Shown here in pieces: positions 31,145 through 40,233 of a stretch of 64,000 nt of DNA (the stretch's first letter is position 1; the number at the start of each line of letters is the position of its first letter). Below the pieces are notes generated by a model. It was not told the origin of the DNA, ran no database searches, and worked only from the letters and a program-made list of their open reading frames with translations. The position numbers and the translations under genes are program-made. The DNA is taken from positions 1,550,001 through 1,614,000 of the forward strand of contig NZ_JAUSQM010000001.1 in assembly GCF_030811215.1 (NCBI RefSeq). Reading direction: 5' to 3'. The DNA comes from Nocardioides massiliensis. GTDB taxonomy: Bacteria > Actinomycetota > Actinomycetes > Propionibacteriales > Nocardioidaceae.

Positions 31145-33341
31145 CTACCGCACCCGCACCCTGACCACCTGCACAGCGCGCGTGGTCAACGGTCCCGCCG
31201 GGTGCACCACCCGCACCCGATAGACACCAGCCCGGGGGAAGGGCCGCAACCTCACGGTCGCAACGCCGTTGCGCAGCGGCGCACGGTAGACGCGGCCGCG
31301 GGCTCGGACATTGACCCGGCCCTTCGCGGTGATCCCGGGGGCGACGACGCGCACCCGGATCCGTGGGTGGGCCCGCGTCGCCCGGGGACGCTTCGGCATC
31401 ACCCGCACGCGCAGCGTGGGCTTTGCCTTGCGTGGGCGGGCGGTGATCGAGGCAACTGCACGCTGCCCCTCACCGCTAAAGACGACCTCGAGCTTCTTGG
31501 CGCCGGGCTCGGTGAACGCCGGCAGCCGCACGCTCGCCTTGCCGTTCCTCACCGCGGCACTACCGAGCTCCTGGCCTCCCAGCCGCACCGTGACGGTGCC
31601 GGAGCGCGCGGGCGTCGAGCCGCGCGCCACGGTGGCGGTCAGGACCGGGCGTCCCCTGCCGACCTGCGGCCGTGCCTGGGACAGCGTCGCGGTGACCTTG
31701 GGAGCGGGGAGGGGGTCGCTGGGCGGAGCAGAACCGCGACCGGCGACGGCGAGGGAGGTCATGGTGCGCGTGGGCTTCACGACGAGCTCGATGCGGGTAC
31801 CGGCCGGGACACTCGACGGAACGCGCAGCCGGAAGTCGGCGCGCCGGTCGCGCACGGGGTAGGTGCCGAGTGACTCGGGCTTGCTGCCCGTGGGGCGCAG
31901 CCGCGCCTCCACCTCCTTCGCCGCCGGCGCCCCGGCGGCCTGCATCCCCAGGGCCGCGAGGCGGACGCTGGCCGTCGAGCCGGGCGTGAGGGGCCCCGTG
32001 GGGGCAGTCATCAGCACCTGCCGGCGGGCGAAGCTCGGCGTCCACGGCGACCGCTCTGTCAGCTGCTCGGCCAGCGCGTCGCGCACGGTCTTGCCCAGCG
32101 GTCGGGGAGTCACCCCGCGCAGCGCGGGGAACTGGTTGCTGGCGACGACGTACTCACTGGTCGCGATCCGGTACGTCGCCGCGGGGTCGAGCGGGGAGCC
32201 GTCGATGGTCACGCTGGTGACCTTCTCGCCGACCGCGCGTGCGGGGTCGAAGGTGACGGTGGCGTTCTCCGACAGCCCGAAGTGGTAGCGCGGCTGGGAG
32301 GACGCCCCGATGTACTGCTCCTCCAGCAGCTGGCGCAGCTGGGCCCCCGTGACCGGCACGACGACCATCTGCGTCCAGAACGGCAACACGGCGTCGGCCT
32401 CGGCGTAGGTCACGACGCCGTCGGTGTTGCCCAGCGGCAGCAGGGTGCCCTTGTAGCGCAGGTCGGCGCGGACCAGCTCGGGGTGCATGAGGCCGATCAG
32501 CGGTCCGTTGCCGCCGGCGTCGCGCGCGGAGGCGCGGATCGCGTCGGCGATGCCGTTGACCAGCGGCGACTCGCGGCCGAAGTCGACCTCGCCGTCGGTG
32601 CGGGCGCGGCTGAAGTCTCCGGTGATGGTGCCGATGCGCTGTCCGGCCACGATCTGGAGCAGGTCGAGCGCGCTCTGCACGACGTCGACGACGAGACGCA
32701 CCACTGGCAGCGTGCGGTCCACGGCGGCGGCGCGCGGGACGATCTGCGTGGAGTAGTTCGTGACATCGCGCGCGGCACGGTCGTAGGTCAGCCGGACCAG
32801 GCCGACCTGCTCGCCGTACGACCCGGCCTGCAGCACCGGGCGCTCGCGGCCGGGGCGGCCGGGGGTGGGCGCGTCGCAGGAGTACGCCCGGTGGGTGTGG
32901 GCGGTGAGGATTGCGTCGACCTCCCACCGGGTCTGCAGGACGAGCTTGCCGAAGCTGGCCCCAGCGCCGACCTCGTGGGCGAGGAGCTCGCAGTCCTCAC
33001 CCCACGCCGCGCCGTCGTGATAGATCGCGACCACGATGTCGGCCTCGCCGTTGGCCGGATTGCCGTCCTTGAGCCGCTGGGCGCGGGCGTTGAGCATGAC
33101 GACGGGGTCATAGAAATCGAGGCCGTTCAGCGCACCCGGTGGCGCGGTGCGCTTGGTGTCCTCGGTGACCGCACCGATGACCGCGACGCGCAGACCACCG
33201 ACTTCATGAAGGGAGTAGGGCTCGAATGCCGGGGTCGTCTTGCCGCGCTCGGCGACGTTCGCGGCGAGCAGCGGGAAGTCGGCCCGAGCCTCGATCTGCG
33301 AGCGCAGCTTGGCCGGCGCCTCGCTGCTCAGCTCGGCCAGC
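31145..33341 (-). pseudogene. Truncated secreted 5'-nucleotidase/metallophosphatase, N-terminus missing
   Basis: The open frame encodes the family's later parts: metallophosphatase half from ARADFPLLAANV through YHDGAAWGEDCELL and ILTAHTHR, then the 5'-nucleotidase C-terminal domain (YKGTLLPLGNTDGVVTYAEADAVLPF), then Ig-like beta repeats and a basic tail. The start of the enzyme is absent: no signal peptide, no N-terminal metal motif and no GNHE motif in this frame. Upstream of about 33300 the minus-strand sequence no longer looks like the family, and the missing GNHEFDRG segment lies on the opposite strand next door. An ATG at 33361 exists but precedes unrelated sequence. It is probably a disrupted gene, with real rearrangement or misassembly both possible. 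Confidence 0.8.
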
Positions 33342-33425
33342 CAGGACGACGCCCCCACCATCGACCTCTTCAACGCCCTCGGCGTCGACGCCGCCGCGCT
33401 CGGCAACCACGAGTTCGACCGCGGG
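33312..33425 (+). pseudogene. Inverted fragment of the same 5'-nucleotidase (GNHE motif block)
   Basis: On the plus strand this piece reads GASLLSSASQDDAPTID then NALGVDAAALGNHEFDRG, the block that should precede the ARADFPLLAANV part of the minus-strand nucleotidase. It is therefore in the wrong orientation. The left breakpoint lies between about 33295 and 33341, where both strands read plausibly; the right breakpoint is near 33425, where methyltransferase sequence begins in the same frame. Confidence 0.75.
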
Positions 33426-33884
33426 CTAGGCAAGGTCGCGAAGGTCATCGGGCTCGACGTGGATGAGGCAGTGCGCCGCAACGCGGCCCTCGACGAGGCG
33501 CACGTCATCGACCCGGCCGACCCGTACCCTCTGCCGGACGCGTCCGCCGATCTGTGGGTGTGCGCGATGACGCCCAACAAGTGGGGCTACATCGGCCTCG
33601 GCGCCCGCGCCGTGCCGAACGCACTGCACGTCGGCTTCCTCAAGAAGCTCCAACCCCACCGACAGGCCCAGGACGTCTTCCCGACGACCTACCTGATGAA
33701 CACCCGCCGCGACCTCGAGCGGTGGTTCCCGGCAGACCAATGGGAGCTCGCGGCCTACACGATCAACACGGAGCCCGCCTACTTCGGTGCCTCGAAACTC
33801 GCCTGGGGAGCCGCGCTCACGTTGCTCAACCGCGCTCCGCGTCCTCTCGGAGCGACCTGGTTGATCTTCGCGCGAAGGAAGTAG
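33426..33884 (+). pseudogene. C-terminal half of a class I SAM methyltransferase
   Basis: The frame gives VIGLDVDEAVRRNAALDEAHVID, then PLPDASADLWV, matching methyltransferase motifs after the SAM-binding loop, and ends in PLGATWLIFARRK. The glycine-rich motif I and everything before it are missing; in its place, in frame, is the inverted nucleotidase fragment. No start codon or ribosome binding site suits it. It is most likely a dead remnant of a methyltransferase gene of the adjoining polysaccharide region. Confidence 0.75.
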
Positions 33885-33891
33885 AGGGGGC

Positions 33892-33974
33892 GGCCGAGCG
33901 GAGCGTCTGGTCGGTCAAGCGAAGCGTTTGTCGGTCGAGCGGAGCGTCTGGTCGGTCGAGCGAAGTCGAGACCA
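33892..33974. repeat. Tandem REP-like repeats
   Basis: Four imperfect copies of a ~20-bp unit built on TCGGTCGAGCGGAGCGTCTG occur head to tail, ending GTCGAGCGAAGTCGAGACC. Related GGTCTCGAC / GTCGAGCG modules recur at 53219-53344 and 55522-55652, so this is a dispersed intergenic repeat family. Confidence 0.7.
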
Positions 33975-33993
33975 CCTACCGCCCGGCCAGGAC

Positions 33994-35424
33994 CTACGCG
34001 TCCACGCCCTTCTCCGCCTTGCGCTTCCTGCGCCCGCCGTCCTTAGGCGCGGTCGCCGAGTCCGGCGCGTACCCGTAGCCGTATCCATACCCATAGCCGT
34101 AGTACGAGCTCCCACCCCGACGCACCGGGATCATGTTCATCACGACTCCGATCGCCTTGGCATCGACGTTCTCCAACCGCTCGACCGCGTGGCCGAGCTG
34201 GTCGCGGGTGGTGCGGCCGTGCCGGACGACCAGCAGCACGCCATCGGACTGGCTGCCCAGCAGCGCGGCGTCGGTGACCGGCAGCAGCGGCGGGGCGTCG
34301 ATGATCACGATGTCGTACGCCGCGCGCAGGTCGGTGAGCACATCGCGCATGGCGTGCGACTGCAGGAGCTCGGACGGATTCGGAGGCACGGCGCCGCTGG
34401 TGAGCACGTCGAGTCCGCCGTGGGAATCCGGCTGGATGGCCTCGTTGATGCTGATCCGGCCGAGCAGGACGGTGGTGAGCCCGACGGCCTTCTCGAGGCC
34501 GAGGATGTCCGCAACCCGCGGACGCCGCAGGTCGCCGTCGACGAGCAGCACCTTCTGGCCGGCAGCCGCGAGGGTGAGCGCGAGGTTGACCGCGGTCGTG
34601 GTCTTGCCCTCGGTGGGGACAGAGGAGGAGACCACGAAGATCTTGTTGCCACCGTCGACGTCGACGAACTGCATGTTGGTGCGCAGTACGCGGAATGCCT
34701 CGACCCGCGGGGCGTGGGAGTCGAGGTCGGTCACCAGCGGCCGCTTCGTGGCCTGGGAGTCGAACGCGATCGTCGCCATCACCGGCGCCTCGGTCGAGTC
34801 GGCGATGTCGTCGACGGTCTTCACCGTGGTGTCGAGCAGCTCGCGCACCACGGCGAGGCCGAAGCCGAGCAGGAGACCGAGGACGACGCCGAGCCCGAGG
34901 TTGCGCACCGGCTGGGGGGACACAGGGGAGGAGTTGTAGGACGCTGAGTCGACGATGCTGACCTTGATCGGGGCCGAGTCGCGTCCCGCCGGCGTCTCCA
35001 GCTCGTCGACGAAGTCCACGAGCTCGTCGGCGTAGGCCTGCGCGATCTCCTGAGCCTGCGAGGGACGCGGATCGGTGACGCTGAGCTCGAGGATGACCGT
35101 GTCGGGGACGGCGCGTGCAGTGACCTGGCTCGCCAGTGAGTTCTCGTCGTCTGCGACACCTAGCCTGTCGGCCACCCGCTCGGTGAGTTCCCGACCGTTG
35201 ACGAGGTCGGCATAGGACGTCACCCGCTGGCTGGCGAAGAGGCTTCCCTGGTAGGCCTCGTTGGTGTCGGACGGCATCGTCGAGACGAAGAGCCGCGCGG
35301 TCGAGGAGTACTGAGGGGTCGCCTGGAAGGTCAGCAGGGCCGCGGCTGCCACACACAGCACGAAGACGGCGACGATGGACTTCCATCGTCGCCGCATGAT
35401 CCGCAGGTAGTCGCGGAGTTCCAC
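33994..35424 (-). CDS. Polysaccharide co-polymerase/tyrosine autokinase (Wzc/CpsCD type)
   Basis: A 476-residue fusion of a chain-length determinant domain and a BY-kinase. Residues ~1-200 contain two membrane helices flanking the Wzz-like periplasmic part (RRRWKSIVAVFVLCVAAAAL; VVLGLLLGFGLAVVREL). The kinase has Walker A VPTEGKTTTAVN with Lys near 274, Walker A' VLLVDGDLRRP and Walker B VIIDAPPLLPVTD. The C-terminus has SSYYGYGYGYGYGY, a tyrosine cluster for autophosphorylation. It controls export and length of the capsule. Start GTG 35424 has AAGGAG five bases upstream. It is divergent from the capsule gene run, with the shared promoter region in the 107-bp gap. Confidence 0.93.
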   Translation of the reverse strand: MELRDYLRIMRRRWKSIVAVFVLCVAAAALLTFQATPQYSSTARLFVSTMPSDTNEAYQGSLFASQRVTSYADLVNGRELTERVADRLGVADDENSLASQVTARAVPDTVILELSVTDPRPSQAQEIAQAYADELVDFVDELETPAGRDSAPIKVSIVDSASYNSSPVSPQPVRNLGLGVVLGLLLGFGLAVVRELLDTTVKTVDDIADSTEAPVMATIAFDSQATKRPLVTDLDSHAPRVEAFRVLRTNMQFVDVDGGNKIFVVSSSVPTEGKTTTAVNLALTLAAAGQKVLLVDGDLRRPRVADILGLEKAVGLTTVLLGRISINEAIQPDSHGGLDVLTSGAVPPNPSELLQSHAMRDVLTDLRAAYDIVIIDAPPLLPVTDAALLGSQSDGVLLVVRHGRTTRDQLGHAVERLENVDAKAIGVVMNMIPVRRGGSSYYGYGYGYGYGYAPDSATAPKDGGRRKRKAEKGVDA

Positions 35425-35531
35425 AGGCTCTCCTTGGGTACGGCGCTGGTCAGCCCCCGAGCGAACGGCAGCGACCACACCCTAACGTGGGGCAGACTGT
35501 GGCCGGGAAATCGATAGATTTGGGAGCAAAG

Positions 35532-36656
35532 TTGTTCACCGTACCCCTCTCGTCGCCCGATACCGGGCCGCTCGAGGAGGAGTTCGTCCTCGCCGCGCTG
35601 CGCTCGGGGTGGGTCGCTCCCGCCGGACCGGACCTCACCGCCTTCGAGGAAGAAGTCGCCGGGCGCGTGGGCGTCGAGCACGCCGTCGGGCTTTCCTCCG
35701 GCACCGCTGCGCTCCACCTGGCACTCGTCTCGTGGGGGGTTGGCCCCGGCGACGTCGTGCCGGTGTCGACCTTCACCTTCGCGGCCACCGTGAACGCCAT
35801 CCGATACGTGGGGGCCACGCCCTACTTCGTCGACTGCCTCGAAGAGACGGGGAACATGAACCCCGCGCTCCTCGAGCAGGCCCTAACGGGTCTGAAGTCC
35901 GAGGGCGCCAGCGTCCCGGCGATCGTCCCGGTGGACATGCTGGGCAAGTGCGTCGACTACGACGCGATCAGCGCGATCGCCGAGTCGGCGGGTGCGCGGC
36001 TTCTCTGCGACGCGGCCGAATCCTTCGGTGCAACCTATCGGGGACGTCTCGCGGGAGCGTTTGGGGACGCCTCCGTGATCTCCTTCAACGGCAACAAGAT
36101 CATGACGACGTCCGGCGGCGGGATGCTGCTGACGAACGACGGTGACCTCGCCGCGCACGTCCGCAAGCTGTCCACCCAGGCGCGTGAGCCCGTGCCGCAT
36201 TACGAGCACACCGAGATCGGCTACAACTACCGGCTCTCCAACATCCTGGCGGCGCTAGGTCGCGCCCAGCTCCGCCGGCTCGATGACATGGTCAAGCGGC
36301 GCCGGCAGTGGCGCGAGCGGTACCGCGAAGCCCTCGCCGGTCAACCCGGGGTCGAGATCCTGGGCGGAGCCGCCGACGCCGAAGACAACTGCTGGCTGAC
36401 CGCGATCCTCGTCGATCCAGCCCTGTCGCCGTGGTCCGCGGGCGATCTCGGCGCGGCGCTAGGCGCAGCTGGGATCGAGACGCGACCGGTGTGGAAGCCG
36501 ATGCATCTCCAGCCCACCTGTGCCGGTTTCGCCGGCAGTCTGGACGGGTCGTCCGAACGACTCTTCGCGCACGGTCTCACCCTGCCGAGCGGCTCAGCAC
36601 TCGCGGACGAGGCCTTCGACCGTGTGATCGCTGAGATCAAGGAGGTGACCGACTGA
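35532..36656 (+). CDS. pglE: DegT/DnrJ/EryC1 aminotransferase (PglE-like)
   Basis: A 374-residue PLP-dependent nucleotide-sugar aminotransferase. The PLP lysine is Lys189 in SFNGNKIMTTSGGGM, preceded by LLCDAAESFGA for the PLP Asp; RLSNILAALGRAQL is the other signature. With PglC- and PglD-like genes directly following, it is expected to aminate the 4-keto sugar leading to UDP-4-amino-4,6-dideoxy-GlcNAc. I chose TTG 35532 because GGGAG lies five bases upstream; GTG 35502 and an ATG-less extension to 35487 are alternatives. Its stop overlaps the sugar-transferase ATG by one base (TGATG). Confidence 0.87.
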   Translation: MFTVPLSSPDTGPLEEEFVLAALRSGWVAPAGPDLTAFEEEVAGRVGVEHAVGLSSGTAALHLALVSWGVGPGDVVPVSTFTFAATVNAIRYVGATPYFVDCLEETGNMNPALLEQALTGLKSEGASVPAIVPVDMLGKCVDYDAISAIAESAGARLLCDAAESFGATYRGRLAGAFGDASVISFNGNKIMTTSGGGMLLTNDGDLAAHVRKLSTQAREPVPHYEHTEIGYNYRLSNILAALGRAQLRRLDDMVKRRRQWRERYREALAGQPGVEILGGAADAEDNCWLTAILVDPALSPWSAGDLGAALGAAGIETRPVWKPMHLQPTCAGFAGSLDGSSERLFAHGLTLPSGSALADEAFDRVIAEIKEVTD

Positions 36657-37267
36657 TGCGGCCGTATGACTTCGTCAAGCGGACGATAGACGCGACGGTG
36701 GGTTCGCTCGCCCTCCTGGCCTCCCTACCGATGCAGGCGGTCATCGGTCTCCTTATCAAGCGCCGGCTCGGCTCGCCGGTCCTCTTCCGCCAGGAACGGC
36801 CAGGGAAGGACGGTGAGATCTTCGAGTTGGTCAAGTTCCGGACCATGCTCGACGTCGATGAGGAGGCCGGGCGGGTCAGCGATGCGCAACGCATGACCCC
36901 ACTCGGCTCGCTCCTGCGTGCGACGAGCTTGGATGAACTTCCGACCCTGTGGAACGTCATCAAAGGCGACATGAGCCTTGTCGGCCCCAGGCCCTTGTTG
37001 GTGCGCTATCTGGACCGGTACACCCCGGAGCAGGCCCGACGCCACGAAGTGCGCCCCGGCATTACCGGGCTGGCACAGGTAAGCGGACGCAACGCAATCT
37101 CTTGGGACGACAAGTTCGCGAAGGATGTCGAGTACGTCGACGACCGTTCGCTACTTCTCGACTTGAGGATCGTCCTCATGACGATCGCCAAGGTCGTGAA
37201 GCGGGACGGGATCGCAGCTGACGGCGACGTGACCATGCCTGAGTTCATGGGGAATTCGCATGCCTGA
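36656..37267 (+). CDS. pglC: Initiating sugar-phosphate transferase (PglC-like)
   Basis: A 203-residue monotopic phosphoglycosyl transferase that loads the first sugar phosphate on undecaprenyl phosphate. It has one re-entrant N-terminal hydrophobic segment, FRQERPGKDGEIFELVKFRTM, SLDELPTLWNVIKGDMSLVGPRPLL and RPGITGLAQVSGRNAISWDDKF, all standard for the PglC/WcaJ C-terminal family. Its short form and pairing with PglE- and PglD-like genes favour di-N-acetylbacillosamine-1-phosphate as donor. It starts in the overlap with the aminotransferase stop. Confidence 0.93.
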   Translation: MRPYDFVKRTIDATVGSLALLASLPMQAVIGLLIKRRLGSPVLFRQERPGKDGEIFELVKFRTMLDVDEEAGRVSDAQRMTPLGSLLRATSLDELPTLWNVIKGDMSLVGPRPLLVRYLDRYTPEQARRHEVRPGITGLAQVSGRNAISWDDKFAKDVEYVDDRSLLLDLRIVLMTIAKVVKRDGIAADGDVTMPEFMGNSHA

Positions 37268-37904
37268 TCCTCTGGTGATCCTCGGCGCCGGCGGGTTTGG
37301 CCGAGAGACTGCTGATGTCGTGGAGGCGGTCAACCGTGCTGCGAATGAGCCGCGCTGGAGCCTCCTCGGGGTCGTGGATGACTCCCCTTCGACCGAGAAT
37401 CTCAAGCGGCTGGAGGGCCGGGGAATCCCATACCTGGGAACTACGGAGGGCGTCCTGAGTCGTGCCGATCGTCCGGGGTACGTCGTTGGCGTGGGCAATC
37501 CCCGCGTCCGCCGAATGCTCGCTGACCGCATGGACGAGGCGGGTTTTCGGGCGGCAACCCTCGTCCACCCGGATGCCACTATCGGCTCCGGGTGCAGTTT
37601 GGGGGAGGGCACCGTGATTCTGGCCGGAGCACGACTCACCACCAACATCCGTCTCGGGCGTCACGTCCACCTCAATCCCAACGTCACCGTTGGTCACGAC
37701 AGCGTGCTGGCTAGTTTCGTCAGCATGAATCCTGCCGCGTCGGTCTCGGGCGACTGTCACGTCGGGGAAGGTGCCCTGATCGGCGTGGGCGCAGTGGTGC
37801 TTAATCGGTTGACTGTCGGAGCCGGTGCCCTGGTGGGCGGGAGCGCTTGCGTGGTGCGTGACGTCCCCCCCGGGGCTGTTGTCAAGGGCGTGCCGGCGCG
37901 ATGA
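37260..37904 (+). CDS. pglD: Sugar O/N-acetyltransferase with left-handed beta helix (PglD-like)
   Basis: A 214-residue enzyme with an N-terminal Rossmann-like domain (VILGAGGFGRETADVV) and a C-terminal hexapeptide-repeat helix (DATIGSGCSLGEGTVILAG, VGHDSVLASFVSMNPAA, GALIGVGAVV). The His in VGHDSV is the PglD-type catalytic base. Predicted to acetylate the 4-amino group made by the PglE-like enzyme with acetyl-CoA. It overlaps the preceding gene by 8 bp and the next by 4 bp. Confidence 0.9.
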   Translation: MPDPLVILGAGGFGRETADVVEAVNRAANEPRWSLLGVVDDSPSTENLKRLEGRGIPYLGTTEGVLSRADRPGYVVGVGNPRVRRMLADRMDEAGFRAATLVHPDATIGSGCSLGEGTVILAGARLTTNIRLGRHVHLNPNVTVGHDSVLASFVSMNPAASVSGDCHVGEGALIGVGAVVLNRLTVGAGALVGGSACVVRDVPPGAVVKGVPAR

Positions 37905-39196
37905 CGAAACTCGCGTTCGTGTGCCAGTGGTTTCCGCCGGAGCCGATTGAGATTCCGCGCAACATCGCGCTCTCCCTCGGCTCATGCGGGCACGAGGTGT
38001 CGGTGTTGACGGGGGTGCCCAACTACCCGACCGGCCGGGTAGCAGAGGGACACCGCGCGCTCGAACTGCGCATGGAGGAGATCGACGGCCTGCCCGTGCG
38101 TCGGACTCCCCTGTACCCGAGCCATGACTCAGGCGCTCTCGGACGTATTGCCAATTACGTCTCTTGGGCAGTCAGTTCAGCCCTGTTCGGTCAGCGCATG
38201 TTGCGGGCTGCCGAGGCGACGCTGGTGTACTCCTCGCCAGCTACGGCAGCGCTCCCGGCCATGGTGGCGCGTCGATTATGGGGCACCCCGTATGTGCTAC
38301 TGATTCAGGACGTATGGCCAGATTCAGTTCTGTCCTCCGGCTTCATCCCGGGTGCGATGGGTCGCGTCGTGCACCGGATCATCGATGCCTTCGTTCGGCG
38401 TGCGTACGCATGGTCCGATCACGTCGCGGTGATCTCCCCAGGCATGGTCGACCTGCTCACCGCACGAGGCGTCCCACGCGAGAAACTGTCGGTCGTGCAC
38501 AACTGGGTGCCCGAGGAGGACCAAGCGGGGGCAGCGACGTGTGCCGGTGACACACACATTTCCCTGGCGGATCGTGTCGGCGCATCCGCGGATGACCGCC
38601 TCTTCCTGTACGCCGGCAACCATGGTCGCGCCCAGGCCCTGGACGGGGTTGTGCGGGCGTTTCTTGACGACCGAACCGCCCCCGCGCAACTGGTACTTGT
38701 CGGGGACGGCGTCACCAAGAAGCAGTTGGTCAAGCTGGCAGGCAACCACCCGCGCGTGCACTTCCTCGCGCCTGTCGACCGGGCCGAGGCTGGTCGGCTC
38801 CTAGAGGACGCTGATGTCTCGGTGGTAGCCCTGGCGGACGAGCCCCTCTTTGCAGTGACGATGCCGAGCAAGGTGCAGTCGGGCCTGGCCAGCGCCCGGC
38901 CAATGCTGGTGGTTGCCCGCGGTGACGCTGCGTCGGTCGTCATAGAAGCGGATGCCGGGGCGGCGGCGCCTCCTGGGGACATCGACGCCATCGTCGAGGC
39001 GGTGCGCACGCTCTTGGCGGCGACTCCGGACGAATTGACGGCGATGGGATCGCGGGGGCGTGACCTCTACCGGTCGTCGATGGCCCGTGCTGTCGGTGCC
39101 GCTCGGCTCTCAGACCTGCTCGATAGTGCCGCCCAGCGGCGAGGCAGTCGCGGTGGACATACGGCCCCGACTCATCCCGAAAGGAAGCGCTCGTGA
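37901..39196 (+). CDS. wbuB: GT4 glycosyltransferase, WbuB-like (probable L-FucNAc transferase)
   Basis: A 431-residue GT-B enzyme opening with LAFVCQWFPPEPIEIPRNIA and GVPNYPTG, features of the WbuB family. LLIQDVWPDSVLSSGF follows, and the donor-binding half has LFLYAGNHGRAQALDG and the E-x7-E region around MPSKVQSGLASARP. WbuB in enterobacteria accompanies the fnlABC genes and transfers L-FucNAc; the same neighbourhood (CapE-F-G next) supports that here. It starts in the ATGA overlap after pglD. The C-terminal ~20 residues are a basic tail outside the fold. Confidence 0.88.
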   Translation: MTKLAFVCQWFPPEPIEIPRNIALSLGSCGHEVSVLTGVPNYPTGRVAEGHRALELRMEEIDGLPVRRTPLYPSHDSGALGRIANYVSWAVSSALFGQRMLRAAEATLVYSSPATAALPAMVARRLWGTPYVLLIQDVWPDSVLSSGFIPGAMGRVVHRIIDAFVRRAYAWSDHVAVISPGMVDLLTARGVPREKLSVVHNWVPEEDQAGAATCAGDTHISLADRVGASADDRLFLYAGNHGRAQALDGVVRAFLDDRTAPAQLVLVGDGVTKKQLVKLAGNHPRVHFLAPVDRAEAGRLLEDADVSVVALADEPLFAVTMPSKVQSGLASARPMLVVARGDAASVVIEADAGAAAPPGDIDAIVEAVRTLLAATPDELTAMGSRGRDLYRSSMARAVGAARLSDLLDSAAQRRGSRGGHTAPTHPERKRS

Positions 39197-40233
39197 GCGA
39201 TCCCCATGGCCCCATCCTCGTCACCGGAGGCACTGGGTCGTTCGGCTCCACGATGGTGCGCCGTTTGCTCCAGAGCGATGTCGCAGAGATCCGCATCTTC
39301 AGCCGCGACGAAGCCAAACAGGACACCATGCGTCGCCAATTAGCGGACAGTCGCGTCCGCTTTTATGTGGGCGACGTCCGCGACTTCCGAGGTGTCGAGG
39401 ATGCCGTGCACGGGGTGCAACATATCTTCCATGCCGCGGCCCTCAAGCAGGTCCCGAGTTGCGAGTTCTTTCCGCAGCAGGCCGTAATGACCAACGTCCA
39501 CGGAAGCGACAACGTCATCCGCGCCGCCGAGCGTGCCGGTGTGAAGTCGGTGGTGTGCCTCAGCACCGACAAGGCCGTCTACCCGGTCAACGCGATGGGA
39601 ATCTCCAAAGCGATGATGGAGAAGGTCGCTCAGTCCTACGCTCGGAACTGGTCAGACACAGGCACGACCGTCTCGGTCACCCGCTACGGCAACGTCATGT
39701 ACAGCCGCGGGTCAGTGATCCCGGTCTTCGTTCAGCAGCTGCGTGAAGGCAAGCCGCTGACGCTGACAGACCCCGACATGACACGCTTCCTGATGTCGCT
39801 CGAGGATTCGGTCGACCTGGTCCAGTACGCCTTCGACAACGCACGGCCGGGTGACATCTTTGTCAGGAAAGCGCCGGCTTCAACAATCCGCGATCTGGCG
39901 CTAGCGGTGGCGTCGCTGTTCGGCAATGACAACCCCGACATTCGCGTCATCGGTACCCGCCACGGGGAGAAGCTGTACGAGTCGCTGCTGGGTCGTGAGG
40001 AGCGCCAGAAGGCGGAGGACCGAGGTGACTACTATGCGGTGCCGCTCGATGCGCGCGGCCTGGAGTACGAGCTCTTCTTCGACGAGGGAGACGCCGACCT
40101 CCCCGACGAGGACTACCACTCGCACAACACCGAGCGCCTCGATGTCGAAGGCGTTAAGCGCCTGCTTCTGACGCTTCCGGAGATCCGCCACGAGCTCAGG
40201 GTGGCCGGCATCGACCCGGAGAAGGCGCTGTGA
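39193..40233 (+). CDS. capE: UDP-N-acetylglucosamine 4,6-dehydratase/5-epimerase (CapE/FnlA)
   Basis: A 346-residue SDR enzyme that starts UDP-L-FucNAc synthesis. VTGGTGSFGSTMV is the cofactor loop, FHAAALKQVPSCEFFPQQAV the active-site region, and STDKAVYPVNAMGISKAMMEK carries the catalytic block with Met in the place of the usual SDR Tyr, as in CapE-type enzymes. Length and the EYELFFDEGDADL tail match FnlA/CapE. Starts GTG 39193 after AAGGA, overlapping wbuB by GTGA; capF follows by GTGA overlap. Confidence 0.95.
   Translation: MSDPHGPILVTGGTGSFGSTMVRRLLQSDVAEIRIFSRDEAKQDTMRRQLADSRVRFYVGDVRDFRGVEDAVHGVQHIFHAAALKQVPSCEFFPQQAVMTNVHGSDNVIRAAERAGVKSVVCLSTDKAVYPVNAMGISKAMMEKVAQSYARNWSDTGTTVSVTRYGNVMYSRGSVIPVFVQQLREGKPLTLTDPDMTRFLMSLEDSVDLVQYAFDNARPGDIFVRKAPASTIRDLALAVASLFGNDNPDIRVIGTRHGEKLYESLLGREERQKAEDRGDYYAVPLDARGLEYELFFDEGDADLPDEDYHSHNTERLDVEGVKRLLLTLPEIRHELRVAGIDPEKAL

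Noticed and set aside
36656-37267. WcaJ/WbaP-type initiating glucose or galactose transferase
   Set aside because: The protein is the short form without the N-terminal multi-helix and CoA-binding-like domains, and the PglE/PglD neighbours favour a bacillosamine-type donor.
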